A stretch of 64,000 bases of DNA. It comes from Novosphingobium mathurense (GTDB taxonomy: Bacteria; Pseudomonadota; Alphaproteobacteria; Sphingomonadales; Sphingomonadaceae). Positions 9,375-17,800 of the stretch are shown one piece after another. Location of the stretch: contig NZ_FVZE01000001.1 in NCBI RefSeq assembly GCF_900168325.1, positions 372,001-436,000 on the forward strand. Reading direction: 5' to 3'. A program made the translations under genes and the position numbers. Position 1 is the first letter of the stretch. Every line of letters starts with the position of its first letter. Under the pieces are notes generated by a model. The model had not been told where the DNA came from. It was given only the letters and a program-made list of their open reading frames with translations, and did no database searches.

Positions 9375-10238
9375 ATGCGTCGAACACTGGTCGCCCTTTC
9401 CTCGTTTCTGGGCCTGTTGGCCGCACCGCTCTCCGCCGCCACGGTCGAAGCCGGTACCGAGGCGCGATCCGAGGCCGATTTCTGCAAGGGCTGCGAAGCG
9501 CTCGTCGAATTGGCCCTGGCTCATCCCTCACGCAAGGACGACCACGGTCGCGATGCTTATCGCCACCCGGCGGAGACCCTGTCGTTCTTCCGCATTCGGC
9601 CGGACATGAAGGTCGGCGAATACGAACCGGGCAGCGGTTGGTATACGCGGGTGCTTGCGCCCTATCTGGCGAATGAAGGGCATCTGACCGGGCTGTTCTT
9701 CAATCCGAAGCAACTGCCGTTCGAAGCGGACGACATCAATGCCACCGCCGCCGGTTTCGCCGATCAGGTTGCGACATGGACGGGGCTTCCGGCCCGGAGT
9801 TTCTCGGGCATGACTCTCGAAACCGTGCCGGACGACCAGAAGGGAACCTTCGATCGGATCCTGGTCGTGCGCATGATGCACAACATGATGCGCTGGAACG
9901 TCGCCGACGGCGAGATCAAGGCGATGCGTGCGCTGCTCAAGGACGAGGGCCTGCTCGGCATCGTCCAGCACCGGGCCAGGGCGGACGCGCCTTATGCGGT
10001 CAGCGACGGCAATCGCGGCTACTTGCGCGAGGCGGATGTGATCAAGTTCATGGAAGTGAACGGCTTCGAGCTGGTCGGCAAGTCCGAGGTCAACGCCAAT
10101 CCGAAGGACACCGCGGACTGGGAGGAGGGCGTGTGGACCCTGCCGCCGTCCTATGCGCTGAAGGATAAGGACAAGGCGAAATACGCAGCGATCGGCGAAA
10201 GTGACAGGATGACGCTTCTGTTCCGCAAGCGGCCCTGA
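9375..10238 (+). CDS. Exported class I methyltransferase-like protein
   Basis: The 287-aa product has a signal peptide (about residues 1-22, FLGLLAAPLSAA). It then has a Rossmann-like methyltransferase fold with a degenerate SAM motif (VGEYEPGSGWYTRVLAPYL) and a later FDRILVVRMMHNMMRW segment. Exported proteins of this type occur in sphingomonads, but their substrate is not established. A ribosome site GGGAG lies about 7 bp before ATG 9375. It starts 164 bp from the divergent msrA, so the two may share a promoter region. Whether it binds SAM is uncertain. Confidence 0.75.
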   Translation: MRRTLVALSSFLGLLAAPLSAATVEAGTEARSEADFCKGCEALVELALAHPSRKDDHGRDAYRHPAETLSFFRIRPDMKVGEYEPGSGWYTRVLAPYLANEGHLTGLFFNPKQLPFEADDINATAAGFADQVATWTGLPARSFSGMTLETVPDDQKGTFDRILVVRMMHNMMRWNVADGEIKAMRALLKDEGLLGIVQHRARADAPYAVSDGNRGYLREADVIKFMEVNGFELVGKSEVNANPKDTADWEEGVWTLPPSYALKDKDKAKYAAIGESDRMTLLFRKRP

Positions 10239-10252
10239 TAAAGGGCCGGCCC

Positions 10253-11116
10253 ATGGCCGAAATCACTGTCGCAGCACTGCAACTCGCCCTTGGCTCCGCC
10301 GACGAGGCGCAGAACATCGCCGCCGTTTCCGCTCTCGTCGAAGAGGCAGCGGGCAAGGGCGCCCGGATCATCCTCCCGCCCGAGCTGTTTTCGGGCCCCT
10401 ATTTCTGCAAGGTCGAGGAAGAAGAACTCTTCGCGCTGGCGCGCCCCACGCAAGAGCATCCTTCGGTCATCGCGATGAAGGCGCTCGCCCGCAAGCTCAA
10501 GGTGGCGATCCCGACCAGCTTCTTCGAGCGGGACGGACACCACTATTACAACACGCTGGCCATGATCGATGCCGAGGGCGAGATCATGGGCACCTATCGC
10601 AAGAGCCACATTCCCGACGGCCCCGGTTATGAAGAGAAGTATTACTTCCGGCCGGGTAACGACGGGTTCAAGGTGTGGGACCTGTTCGGCACGCGTATCG
10701 GCGTGGGTATCTGTTGGGACCAGTGGTACCCGGAATGCGCCCGCGTGATGGCACTGATGGGAGCGGAACTGCTGTTCTATCCCACTGCCATCGGGTCCGA
10801 ACCCTATGACGCCACGCTCGACACCAGCCGCATGTGGCGCCGGGCCATGCTTGGCCATTCGGTTTCGAACTGCATGCCGGTGATCGCTGCCAATCGCATC
10901 GGCATCGAAGCCGAAGCGGGCAGCGAGCAGACCTTCTACGGTCACTCCTTCATTACCGATGAGTGGGGCGATTTCGTTGCCGAGTTCGGCAAGGAGGAAA
11001 GCGGCGTCCTTGTCGCTACGCTGGACCTTGCGCGCGCGGCCACGCACCGCGCCGGCATGGGCTTCTTCCGCGATCGCCGCCCGCAGCTTTACACCCGCAT
11101 CGCGCAGGACGTCTGA
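10253..11116 (+). CDS. aguB: N-carbamoylputrescine amidase
   Basis: The 287-aa protein is a nitrilase-superfamily amidase hydrolysing N-carbamoylputrescine to putrescine, CO2 and ammonia. The Glu-Lys-Cys triad is visible: Glu44 in PPELFSGPYF, Lys in GTYRKSHIPDGPGY, and Cys in GVGICWDQWYPE. The substrate-specific SHIPDGPGYEEKYYF segment matches the AguB class. No agmatine deiminase gene is in the window. It follows the methyltransferase-like gene by 14 bp and precedes folK closely, so it may be in an operon with mixed functions. Confidence 0.93.
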   Translation: MAEITVAALQLALGSADEAQNIAAVSALVEEAAGKGARIILPPELFSGPYFCKVEEEELFALARPTQEHPSVIAMKALARKLKVAIPTSFFERDGHHYYNTLAMIDAEGEIMGTYRKSHIPDGPGYEEKYYFRPGNDGFKVWDLFGTRIGVGICWDQWYPECARVMALMGAELLFYPTAIGSEPYDATLDTSRMWRRAMLGHSVSNCMPVIAANRIGIEAEAGSEQTFYGHSFITDEWGDFVAEFGKEESGVLVATLDLARAATHRAGMGFFRDRRPQLYTRIAQDV

Positions 11117-11121
11117 CCGTC

Positions 11122-11619
11122 TTGGCGAAGCACCGCTACCTGATCGCACTGGGATCGAACATGCGGCACCGCAAGTATGGCGATCCGCACAGGGTGCTCA
11201 GGGCTGCGCTGGCCGCGCTCGACAAGGGCAAGTTCGAAGTCGAGGCCGTTTCTCCGCTTATCGACTCTGCGCCGCTGGGACCTTCGCGTCGGCGCTATGC
11301 CAATGGCGTTGCCATCGTCAGCACGCATCGCGATCCGGACGAGGTGCTGCACAAGCTGGCCAAGATGGAGCGCAAGTTCGGCCGAAAGTCGGGTGGACGG
11401 CCCTGGGGCGCGCGGGTGCTGGACCTCGATATCGTCCTGTGGGACGGCGGTCCATGGACCAGCGACAGGCTTGTCATCCCGCACCCGGCCTTTCGTCAGA
11501 GGGATTTCGTGCTGGGGCCCGCACTCACGATAGCGGGTGGATGGCGCGATCCGTTGACCGGCTTGTCGGTAAAACAGTTGCATGCGCGCTTGACCAAGCC
11601 TCGCCCTGTCCCTAGTTGA
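11122..11619 (+). CDS. folK: 2-amino-4-hydroxy-6-hydroxymethyldihydropteridine pyrophosphokinase
   Basis: This 165-aa HPPK transfers pyrophosphate from ATP to the pterin precursor of folate. The conserved N-terminal IALGSN, the RPWGARVLDLDIVLWD core and the late IPHPAFRQRDFVLGPA segment are all present. No ATG is suitably placed; the start is a TTG at 11122, 3 bp after the aguB stop, giving MAKHRYLIALGSN. The gene is 28 bp upstream of tRNA-Lys. Confidence 0.9.
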   Translation: MAKHRYLIALGSNMRHRKYGDPHRVLRAALAALDKGKFEVEAVSPLIDSAPLGPSRRRYANGVAIVSTHRDPDEVLHKLAKMERKFGRKSGGRPWGARVLDLDIVLWDGGPWTSDRLVIPHPAFRQRDFVLGPALTIAGGWRDPLTGLSVKQLHARLTKPRPVPS

Positions 11620-11647
11620 CCCTTCCGCAGCCGCGAAACGGCATCGT

Positions 11648-11723
11648 GGGCCCGTAGCTCAGTAGGTAGAGCAGCTGACTTTTAATCAGCGGGTCACAGG
11701 TTCGAATCCTGTCGGGCTCACCA
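11648..11723 (+). tRNA. tRNA-Lys (anticodon TTT)
   Basis: A complete cloverleaf can be drawn: acceptor stem GGGCCCG / CGGGCTC, D arm with AGTAGGTAGAGC, anticodon loop CTTTTAA with TTT, T arm with GTTCGAATC, and encoded CCA at 11721-11723. The 3' half from 11678 is the integration site of the element to the right, and the insertion preserves the full tRNA sequence. Confidence 0.97.
11678..11723 (+). repeat. attL core, 46-bp direct repeat within tRNA-Lys
   Basis: It is identical to 32459-32504 and extends from the anticodon loop to the encoded CCA. The preceding four bases (GCTG here, GCTA at the right end) differ at one position. Integration into the 3' end of a tRNA gene is typical of tyrosine integrases. 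Confidence 0.93.
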
Positions 11724-11779
11724 TAATTTCAACTATTTAGTGAAATTATTCGCTGCGGAGCCAAGTTTCCACGGTGGCC

Positions 11780-11800
11780 AGCAATCAGATAGCAATCAGG
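11780..11800 (+). repeat. Left 21-bp arm-type repeat (candidate integrase/excisionase site)
   Basis: The sequence is two AGCAATCAG half-units separated by AT and followed by G. An identical 21-bp copy in the same orientation lies at 32333-32353. Each lies just inside an att core, 56 bp inside on the left and 105 bp on the right, which is how arm-binding sites of an N-terminal arm-binding integrase are placed. The surrounding 11724-12078 contains no other recognisable feature. Confidence 0.75.
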
Positions 11801-12078
11801 CTGTAATTGCGTGTTTGTGATCGGGGATGGCCGAAATGCCGCGCGTTAATTTGGAAGGTCTTTGGACAGCATCGGCTTGGCCGCTGCCCTGATTGGTGCC
11901 GCTTCGGCCGGGATCAGCGCATGCCTGGATTGGTCGCAAGCCGGCTTCGACGCTCCACACTGTCTGCCAATATTGCAGGATCCCGGTTGAAGCTCCAAAC
12001 AGTGGCATGAACAATCTTTAATCCGGCCACCTGGATCGCCTATGTACGATTGCCTTCACCGCTGCAGCGAGGATCGGC

Positions 12079-12513
12079 ATGGATGAACGCGTCAGAGAAT
12101 TCGTGAATGGAGTTGTCGACGGGGTTGCGCTCAACCCTGCTGAAGTTCGCGACCGCGTCTGGCATTTATTCATTGATGTCGACGACGAGCGGAGTCGGGT
12201 GGCCCTGCTATCTACCTATGACGCGGCGATGCGGGTTACCGTTGATCACATGAATGCCGAAGGCGAAGAGGTTGATGGCTTTCTCGGCGCCATAGCGACC
12301 GACAAGTGCGCATTCGTCATCCTCGAATCCATGGTCGATGATGTGTTCGTCGATGCCGACGAATTCGACCGCATCGTCGACCGCGAAGTCGGTGCAGGGC
12401 GAATGCATGGTCGTGAGTTTATCTACCACGCGAAAGAGGCGGCCAAGGTGGTTCGCGAGCAACGCGAGGCCTGGTGGATGCAAGCAGGCGCCGGCGGCGC
12501 CACTGTGCATTGA
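12079..12513 (+). CDS. Hypothetical protein, tandem paralogue 1
   Basis: I do not recognise this 144-aa protein. It is acidic, mostly helical and has no membrane segment or signal peptide. A GAGGA ribosome site precedes ATG 12079. It is clearly related to the gene at 12889. Both share VAL-x-x-x-YD, a following x-DH helix, a central ESM/EAM helix and the nearly identical RIVDREVGAGRM / RIVDREAAAGRM. The pair suggests duplication inside the element. A terminator separates them, so they are expressed independently. Confidence 0.7.
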   Translation: MDERVREFVNGVVDGVALNPAEVRDRVWHLFIDVDDERSRVALLSTYDAAMRVTVDHMNAEGEEVDGFLGAIATDKCAFVILESMVDDVFVDADEFDRIVDREVGAGRMHGREFIYHAKEAAKVVREQREAWWMQAGAGGATVH

Positions 12514-12711
12514 TGCTACGTGCACACGGGTCCCTGACTACCTCGCGAGAATGATATGCCGTCGGATGATGGCTCGAATCTCAGGGCTGCAGTATTGGTA
12601 GGGATGACCCTCGAGCCTCCCACGCCAGAGCTTCCGAGAACGGTCTGAGCCCGATGCACTACCCGCAGCGCAACAGGCCCGGCGATTGTTGTGTGAGGTC
12701 AGCCAACGGTC

Positions 12712-12747
12712 AAAGGGCTGCTCCCTCATCCGTGGGAGCGGCCCTTT
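12712..12747 (+). terminator. Terminator after the first tandem paralogue
   Basis: Arms AAAGGGCTGCTCCC and GGGAGCGGCCCTTT form a 14-bp stem with one G-U-type mismatch around an 8-base loop. The stem itself ends in T. It separates the paralogue genes at 12079 and 12889. The rest of 12514-12888 shows no gene. The AT-rich 12800-12860 part probably holds the promoter of the second paralogue. Confidence 0.8.
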
Positions 12748-12888
12748 CCACATCTGGCAACTGACTGCCGATGTTCTCCAATGCTGGGACCGTGGCGTCA
12801 TCTCGGCCCAATTGTTAACAAAGCTTAATCTCTGCCACTCACATGATCCGTTAACATCTGGGCTCCCCCCCGAAACAGGAGAGTCGCA

Positions 12889-13308
12889 ATGGACCGTCGC
12901 ATCGGATCGTTGATCCGCGACCTCACCAGGTCACCGAAACTCAGTCCGGGCGCTGCACGCAAGAGGATCTGGGGCTTGGTTGACAAGGTGCAGGGCGAAG
13001 AGGACATGGTCGCGCTGATGCGCGCCTATGACGTTGTCATGGGTATCGCGATTGATCATCTCGAACGTATGGGCCAGGACGTCCAGACCCTGCGCAAATT
13101 GATGTCGGCGGACCGGCAAAGCTTCGCCCTCGTCGAGGCGATGCGGGATGGTGCAGGCATCGAGCCCCGCACCCTGTGCCGCATCGTGGATCGGGAAGCG
13201 GCGGCCGGGCGGATGACGAGGTCGGAGGAACTGCTGACATTGGATGCGGCGGCCCGGAATCTGTCGCCACGGCAAAGAGCGGCGGGCCGCGCGGTAGGAC
13301 TGAAGTGA
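12889..13308 (+). CDS. Hypothetical protein, tandem paralogue 2
   Basis: This 139-aa helical protein is related to the product of 12079-12513 over its whole central part (VALMRAYDVVMGIAIDHL and CRIVDREAAAGRM). An excellent ribosome site, AGGAGA with a 6-bp spacer, precedes ATG 12889. It is more basic than its partner. No motif reveals a function. Two diverged but syntenic copies in one mobile element suggest subfunctionalisation, or a pair of interacting subunits. This is inference only. Confidence 0.7.
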   Translation: MDRRIGSLIRDLTRSPKLSPGAARKRIWGLVDKVQGEEDMVALMRAYDVVMGIAIDHLERMGQDVQTLRKLMSADRQSFALVEAMRDGAGIEPRTLCRIVDREAAAGRMTRSEELLTLDAAARNLSPRQRAAGRAVGLK

Positions 13309-13468
13309 TCAGCCTGAGGGCGGCGAGGACTTCGCGCGACAGGTGCCAGACCTGTCCTTCGGGCGCTGCCGCTCACCGCATTCGCCGCACCGCTCAGCCG
13401 GGTTGGTCCTGCGGCGGCGGTGTCGGCCCCCTACATTGGCGCAGCCTGGAGAGGAAACGGAGCGAACC

Positions 13469-13678
13469 ATGATCCGACAGACCGCCGCCTATAGTCTAAA
13501 GTTCGCGGACGATAAGTCAGGTCCGGCGAAGACTATTGAGTTTCAAGCCGAGGACGCGAGCGAGGCCTTGGTCATTGCCAGGACAGAGGCAGCGGATCGG
13601 GATGTAGAGCTCTGGAAGGGCAACAAGTTGCTCTGCCATCTCAAGCACGATGAGCATGACGTCTGGGAAATCAGTTAG
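13469..13678 (+). CDS. Hypothetical 69-aa protein
   Basis: A GAGGAAACGGAG ribosome region precedes ATG 13469. The product is small, charged and probably compact (IRQTAAYSLKF at the start, WKGNKLLCHLKH near the end). Small proteins with this kind of sequence occur widely in sphingomonad genomes without known function. No signal peptide or membrane helix is seen. Confidence 0.6.
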   Translation: MIRQTAAYSLKFADDKSGPAKTIEFQAEDASEALVIARTEAADRDVELWKGNKLLCHLKHDEHDVWEIS

Positions 13679-14250
13679 AGCCAAGGCCACAAAGGAGAGG
13701 GGTGACATTGTCCGTCTCGCCGCGCGGTGATACCGAGATCTGCAACCGCGCGCCGGCTTCCCTCGCCAGCGTCCCGAGCCAGACCCAGAGACCGGAGCCC
13801 CGAGGCAAGATGTCAATGGAGAGGCCAGTGACCAAGCAGGGCCGGTTGTAGGGCCGCTTCGGAAGGGGCGGCCCTTCCCATTTTTCGACATGCTCTGAAT
13901 TGTCCGTAGGAGCCGCTGGGAGTGTGTTGCGATTCTGGATGGGTCGTGACTTATCTGGCGCCGCTTTCGTCTCGGAGCGTGTCGCGTTGGCCGCCTGCGG
14001 GGGCATTCCGACAGATATTTGCGGGTCCTACCTACGGGTCTGGCGCACCCTAAGCGCTGGGAAACCCCTTTTTTCGGGGCTGAGCCGGTTCGAGGCATTC
14101 GTGACAGTTAGAAGAGGCAGTTTCGGGCCGGCGTGGAGCGACGCGACCGAGGGCTAGGGCGTCATGGAGGGGCGTACTCCTACTTCTGCGTTCTTCTGGT
14201 ACCTTCCAGCGCCATGCTATTGAGCCCGGGCTTCGATGACGGAGGTTCGC
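13679..14250. other. 572-bp stretch without a confident gene
   Basis: It contains a terminator hairpin (13850-13886). A minus-strand open frame (13671-14006) includes a plausible-looking stretch (LSIDILPRGSGLWVWLGTLA), but it has no clear ribosome site and overlaps the hairpin, so it could be a gene remnant. The remainder looks non-coding. Confidence 0.45.
13850..13886 (+). terminator. Rho-independent terminator
   Basis: A perfect 8-bp stem, AGGGCCGC / GCGGCCCT (13850-13857 and 13868-13875), is followed by TCCCATTTTT. It lies 172 bp past the 69-aa gene and points the same way. Confidence 0.75.
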
Positions 14251-14739
14251 ATGCGGATTCGCCTTGCTCTTGTTGCACTCTCGATGTTGGTTGCCTCGCC
14301 GGTCTTGGCCCAATCAGTTCTCACCCCCAAAGATCGTGCCGCGGCGTTTCGTGCCGCCGGCTTCAGGTTCGCGGCCGGTAAGTGGTCAGCCTGCGGTGAT
14401 CCGGGAACGCCCAGCTATTCGCCGGGGCAAATCGAGACAGTCCGCGACCTCAATGGCGATGGCCGCCCCGAAGCCGTGATCACCGAGGGCGGCACCTATT
14501 GTTTCGGCATGACGGGCACCGGTTACACAATCGTGAGCAAACAGGCCGACGGCACCTGGAAGAACATCACCGGCGGCACCGGCATTCCGAATTTTCTCGC
14601 AACAAAGGGTGTCGGCGGCTGGCCTGATATCGAGATCGGTGGTCCGGGCTTCTGCTTCCCGGTCGAGCGCTGGAACGGCAAGGCCTACGTGCTCAATCGG
14701 CATCAATACGATGGCAAGGCGTGTCGGCCGCAGATGTAG
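14251..14739 (+). CDS. Secreted hypothetical protein with FG-GAP-like motif
   Basis: The 162-aa product has a signal peptide (about residues 1-21, ALSMLVASPVLAQ). It contains a single DLNGDGRPEAVI calcium-loop-like motif resembling an FG-GAP/integrin repeat unit, and four cysteines that could pair in the periplasm. GGAGG five bases before ATG 14251 decides the start over the ATG at 14236. The function is unknown. It is cargo on the mobile element, followed at 14766-14783 by a short CCCGGC/GCCGGG hairpin. Confidence 0.7.
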   Translation: MRIRLALVALSMLVASPVLAQSVLTPKDRAAAFRAAGFRFAAGKWSACGDPGTPSYSPGQIETVRDLNGDGRPEAVITEGGTYCFGMTGTGYTIVSKQADGTWKNITGGTGIPNFLATKGVGGWPDIEIGGPGFCFPVERWNGKAYVLNRHQYDGKACRPQM

Positions 14740-15279
14740 ATGCGAGGGGCGCCCGACAAAGAAGACCCGGCACAATGGCCGGGCCTTCACGGGTCTGGTC
14801 GAGTCAGCTCGGGAGCGGGGGTTCCGAAGAGTGCCACCGAGAAGACTCGGGGCGGCGTATGCATTGAGATCACTACGGAAGCCAGCGGGAAAATGCGCCC
14901 TCGGCGAGAATGGGCTGGAGGGATGCTTACTTGCGCAAGATCAGCCAGACCGAGAATCCGATCAACGCGAACAGGCCGACCAGGAACAACATTTCCATGG
15001 CGTTGACGGTGCGCTCAAGCGCGTGCCGGGTCAATGTGGTTAAATGATCGGCGAGGAAGCGATTTCGGGCATTTGGACAAGGGGTATCAGGCGGCGCCTT
15101 CAGTGCTTAATTCCGCCATGGAAGAGGCCCGCAATCCATTCGAAACCGGCATCGATGGCGCTCCACAGATCGGCGAAAGCATGGACCACTGGACTTTTGC
15201 GACCTAGGGCAATGACATCGGCCAGGAAGAGCCCGATCGTTCCGAGCAGTGTCCCCATGATTATCAGAGTGAGCATCGG
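14740..15279. other. 540-bp stretch with one possible micro-ORF
   Basis: The plus-strand frames here have poor composition. The only attractive reading is a 23-codon minus-strand frame (14927-14998), listed separately. A hairpin at 14766-14783 may end the upstream secreted-protein transcript, although no T run follows it. Confidence 0.4.
14927..14998 (-). CDS. Possible 23-aa single-helix membrane peptide
   Basis: From ATG 14998 the frame reads MEMLFLVGLFALIGFSVWL and ends ILRK, an ideal single transmembrane helix with a positive end. The frame stays open upstream (ending ...HALERTVNA before the Met), so a longer form from a TTG is possible. No strong ribosome site is seen. It lies downstream of, and on the same strand as, the membrane-protein gene at 15280-15798, so it could be translated from that transcript. 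Confidence 0.35.
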   Translation of the reverse strand: MEMLFLVGLFALIGFSVWLILRK

Positions 15280-15798
15280 TTAAGCCTTGTATAGGATCAG
15301 GGCATAGTACGTCGCGAACGTCATCGCGAGGAGCGGGGCGCAAAGCAGCTTGAGGTATGTGTGCCTGCCTTCTCTGGTCACCCATACCAAGCTGAAGATC
15401 GCGGCTGCAACCGCCCATGAGGTGAGCGCAGCGCCCGATGTGATAGCCCGAGCCTGAGGGACGTAACTGGCATCGTTGACCTGCGGAATGACTGGCTCGA
15501 CGAGGCTTAGGGATAGGGGAAACAGGACCTTGGTCGCCTCGAATTGCTGCAGAACCGCGAGAGACGTAGTAGCCGCGGCAAGCGCTATGCTCAGGTCCAG
15601 CGTTGTTCTTTCCAGCTTCCAGGACTTCGGGGCGAGCTCTTCGGCGACCCAGAAGCGGATGCCCACGGTGATCAGTGCAATGCCGCCGAGATACCAACCT
15701 GAAGGTGACGGCCAAGCGATATTGAACATGGTGAAGGCGCACAGGGGGAGACCCCCGAAAGCGATCAACATCAGTATGAATATTGCCCATGCGCGCAT
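15280..15798 (-). CDS. Small integral membrane protein, unknown function
   Basis: The 172-aa protein has about four to five hydrophobic segments: residues about 4-24, 34-50, 70-90, 122-142 and 150-170. There are few charged residues between them. A GAGGGGAGTGG ribosome region precedes ATG 15798. I do not recognise a family. It lies in the cargo part of the element, 73 bp from the convergently-placed end of the neighbouring minus-strand gene at 15872. Confidence 0.65.
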   Translation of the reverse strand: MRAWAIFILMLIAFGGLPLCAFTMFNIAWPSPSGWYLGGIALITVGIRFWVAEELAPKSWKLERTTLDLSIALAAATTSLAVLQQFEATKVLFPLSLSLVEPVIPQVNDASYVPQARAITSGAALTSWAVAAAIFSLVWVTREGRHTYLKLLCAPLLAMTFATYYALILYKA

Positions 15799-15871
15799 GC
15801 CACTCCCCTCTAGTAGATGCTCGCCCCAGAATAGCGGTTTAGGTCAGGTCCATTGCAAGTCCTTTTTCCGC

Positions 15872-16930
15872 TTACTTGCGGCAGGTCACGCATTTGACCG
15901 CAGAGCCTTGAATTAGGCCCGCATGATCATCCGATCGGGAAGCTGCTTGCTCCTGTTTCGCTGCGACAATTACCGGGCGCTGTTGCGCAACTGGTTCGGC
16001 CGGAGTTGGGGAGGGAGCGGCCGCGGCGATCACCGCCGCGGGCGGCGCCTCTATGGGCTGAACCATCACCGCTGGCTGGATGACTGGTTCGGCAACAGTG
16101 GCGGGCAACGATGGTTCGGCACCCGAAGCCTCACGCCTGGTGCGAAAATCGGTGAGGTCAGAACTGCGAGCAAGCGTGGTGAAGGTCGGCGCGGGCGTTC
16201 CGGGCTTGGCGATCTGGAACGTAAAGGGATAGCGCTCGCCATTCCAATCAATGAGAATTGTGACCGGTGCAGGAAAGGATCCCGGCTTAACCTTGTCGAT
16301 CACGATCTTGCCAGCGTAGCTTTCGCCGGGGTCGACGGTGGTCAATTGCACGACCTGATCGCCCAAAGCTTCAACGGTTCGATCGAGCTGCGACTGGATC
16401 GCCGCGATGCCAACGCCGGTGCCAGCCGCTATAGCCGTTGCCTGGAACTGGCCGGCGGCGCTCGGCATGCTCCAATAGCTCCTGTAGGTCCCATGCGGGG
16501 TGATGAAGGTGTTGCGGTAGTGATCGCGCTGGCTCGCAGCACCGGCCGCGGCCAAGCCCCCAACAAGGGCAAGTCCGATCTGTGACCAGGTCGCCCTGTT
16601 CTTGGCCCGTCGCACAAGCTCATCCTTCGAGAAGACCGGGACTGACTTGCTGCCGAAGGTGGCATGGACGTTCTCGATCCCGATGTTGGCTGGCCGATCG
16701 GCGTCATTGTAAACGGCGATGCCGAAGACGAGACTGCCGTGATCGAAGGGCAGGGGTGTGATCTGCACTACGCCGTCGCGCAATTCCATGTCGACGGTCG
16801 GGACGCCTTTTTCGTAGCGGACCGCCTGCTCACCGTTTTGGATCGGTTGCACCAACCACTTCGGTTCCGCTGCTGCTTGAGTGGAGATGCTGAACAGTAC
16901 AACGCCAGCCGCAAGTTTCAATTTGTTCAT
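15872..16930 (-). CDS. Secreted hypothetical protein with Pro/Ala-rich tail
   Basis: The 352-aa product has a signal peptide (about residues 1-21, VVLFSISTQAAA). A beta-rich domain follows (about 25-100), then a hydrophobic glycine/alanine stretch (about 117-135) that could insert in a membrane. A second beta-rich domain (about 195-245) leads to a proline/alanine-rich tail from about 270, ending CVTCRK. A GGGGG ribosome site precedes ATG 16930. It may be an envelope protein. The function is not inferable. Confidence 0.65.
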   Translation of the reverse strand: MNKLKLAAGVVLFSISTQAAAEPKWLVQPIQNGEQAVRYEKGVPTVDMELRDGVVQITPLPFDHGSLVFGIAVYNDADRPANIGIENVHATFGSKSVPVFSKDELVRRAKNRATWSQIGLALVGGLAAAGAASQRDHYRNTFITPHGTYRSYWSMPSAAGQFQATAIAAGTGVGIAAIQSQLDRTVEALGDQVVQLTTVDPGESYAGKIVIDKVKPGSFPAPVTILIDWNGERYPFTFQIAKPGTPAPTFTTLARSSDLTDFRTRREASGAEPSLPATVAEPVIQPAVMVQPIEAPPAAVIAAAAPSPTPAEPVAQQRPVIVAAKQEQAASRSDDHAGLIQGSAVKCVTCRK

Positions 16931-17107
16931 CGTGTGCCCCCAAACTCCCGAATCGGAAGAAGTCGAGGCAATATGAATTCAGCTTGCGGCGAGTTGTAGT
17001 TTGTTACCCGAAATAGACATCAAGTAAGCCGTTGTTTCTCGTGGCATCGTTTGCATCTTTGGTTTCTTAGGGTGCGCAACAGCGAGATGGCTTGATTCTC
17101 ATTCAAG

Positions 17108-17686
17108 CTATTTCTTGCTGAGGACGGCCTTCAGCTTTTCGTCTTTGCCTGTTAAAGCCCACCAGACCTTCCTGAGCCGACCTGGTTCATTCTCCGGATG
17201 CTGATTTTTCTGCCATTTCTCGTATAGCCAGCGGAACTCGCAGAATGTTGAAGGGCGATCCTCGCGAATAGAGAGCATTAAAGGCTCGAGCGCTTTATAG
17301 TCTCTCATGAACTGGCTGTGATACCAGTGCTTGAAGAACTTGTCGTCGAATACCCCATTTCGAATGCCTAGTGCGACGAGTTCGTAGGTGTTCATTTGGT
17401 CTATGACTACATTTCGGTCGTCTTCGTTCGCGGGGGTGTGGTCCTTGAGGTCCACAAAAGTAAAAGTATCAGCTTTGTCGCTGTCTCGGCGCGTGAGCGA
17501 GATAAACTTATCGTACAGGATACGTCCGCCATCATCGACGAAGGTCTTCATGACCATATCGAGCGTAGCGCGCCGTCGGTTCGTCCGCCGAGTGTAGATT
17601 AGAACTGTGATTGCGGTGGCTGCGGAAATGAGGATTGCTGTCGTTGAGACAATCTGCGCAATTTGCGCAACCTTCTGAAGTTCCAC
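17108..17686 (-). CDS. DUF4760-like membrane-anchored protein
   Basis: The 192-aa product has one N-terminal transmembrane helix (about residues 10-32) followed by a cytoplasmic helical domain (RRATLDMVMKTFVDDGG, NTYELVALGIRNGVFD, WYHSQFMRDY). This matches the layout of DUF4760 proteins, whose role is unknown. I choose GTG 17686, preceded by GGGGGG at 4 bp. The longer TTG start at 17698 falls against the T-run of the upstream terminator. The gene is noticeably AT-richer than its chromosomal neighbours. Confidence 0.6.
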   Translation of the reverse strand: MELQKVAQIAQIVSTTAILISAATAITVLIYTRRTNRRRATLDMVMKTFVDDGGRILYDKFISLTRRDSDKADTFTFVDLKDHTPANEDDRNVVIDQMNTYELVALGIRNGVFDDKFFKHWYHSQFMRDYKALEPLMLSIREDRPSTFCEFRWLYEKWQKNQHPENEPGRLRKVWWALTGKDEKLKAVLSKK

Positions 17687-17699
17687 TATACCCCCCAAT

Positions 17700-17741
17700 A
17701 AAAAAGCGCCCCGATCTAATCGATCGAGGCGCCGCGTGTAA
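17700..17741 (-). terminator. Minus-strand terminator upstream of the DUF4760-like gene
   Basis: Read on the minus strand, GCGCCTCGAT and ATCGGGGCGC pair across a short loop, then TTTTTTATT follows. It can only serve a transcript coming from higher coordinates. The nearest coding candidate there is the 14-codon frame at 17756-17800. Confidence 0.8.
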
Positions 17742-17755
17742 ATAGGAGGTCGGGC

Positions 17756-17800
17756 TTAGTTGCCGCCCCAACCTTCTGACATAGTGACCTGCATACGCAT
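17756..17800 (-). CDS. Candidate micro-gene (12-14 aa) with strong ribosome site
   Basis: The minus strand has GGAAGGAG immediately before ATG 17800. The second ATG (17794) is at ideal spacing, 6 bases after GGAG. The frame encodes MRMQVTMSEGWGGN and stops 15 bp before a rho-independent terminator. An in-frame stop lies just upstream, so the peptide cannot be longer. It could be a leader peptide, a small toxin or a peptide precursor. Upstream (17889-17915) is a tandem AATTCCCATT repeat that may be regulatory. Coding status is uncertain. Confidence 0.4.
   Translation of the reverse strand: MRMQVTMSEGWGGN

Noticed and set aside
13671..14006. Minus-strand gene of 111 codons
   Set aside because: It overlaps a terminator hairpin and lacks a ribosome site. 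It may be a remnant but cannot be supported as a gene.
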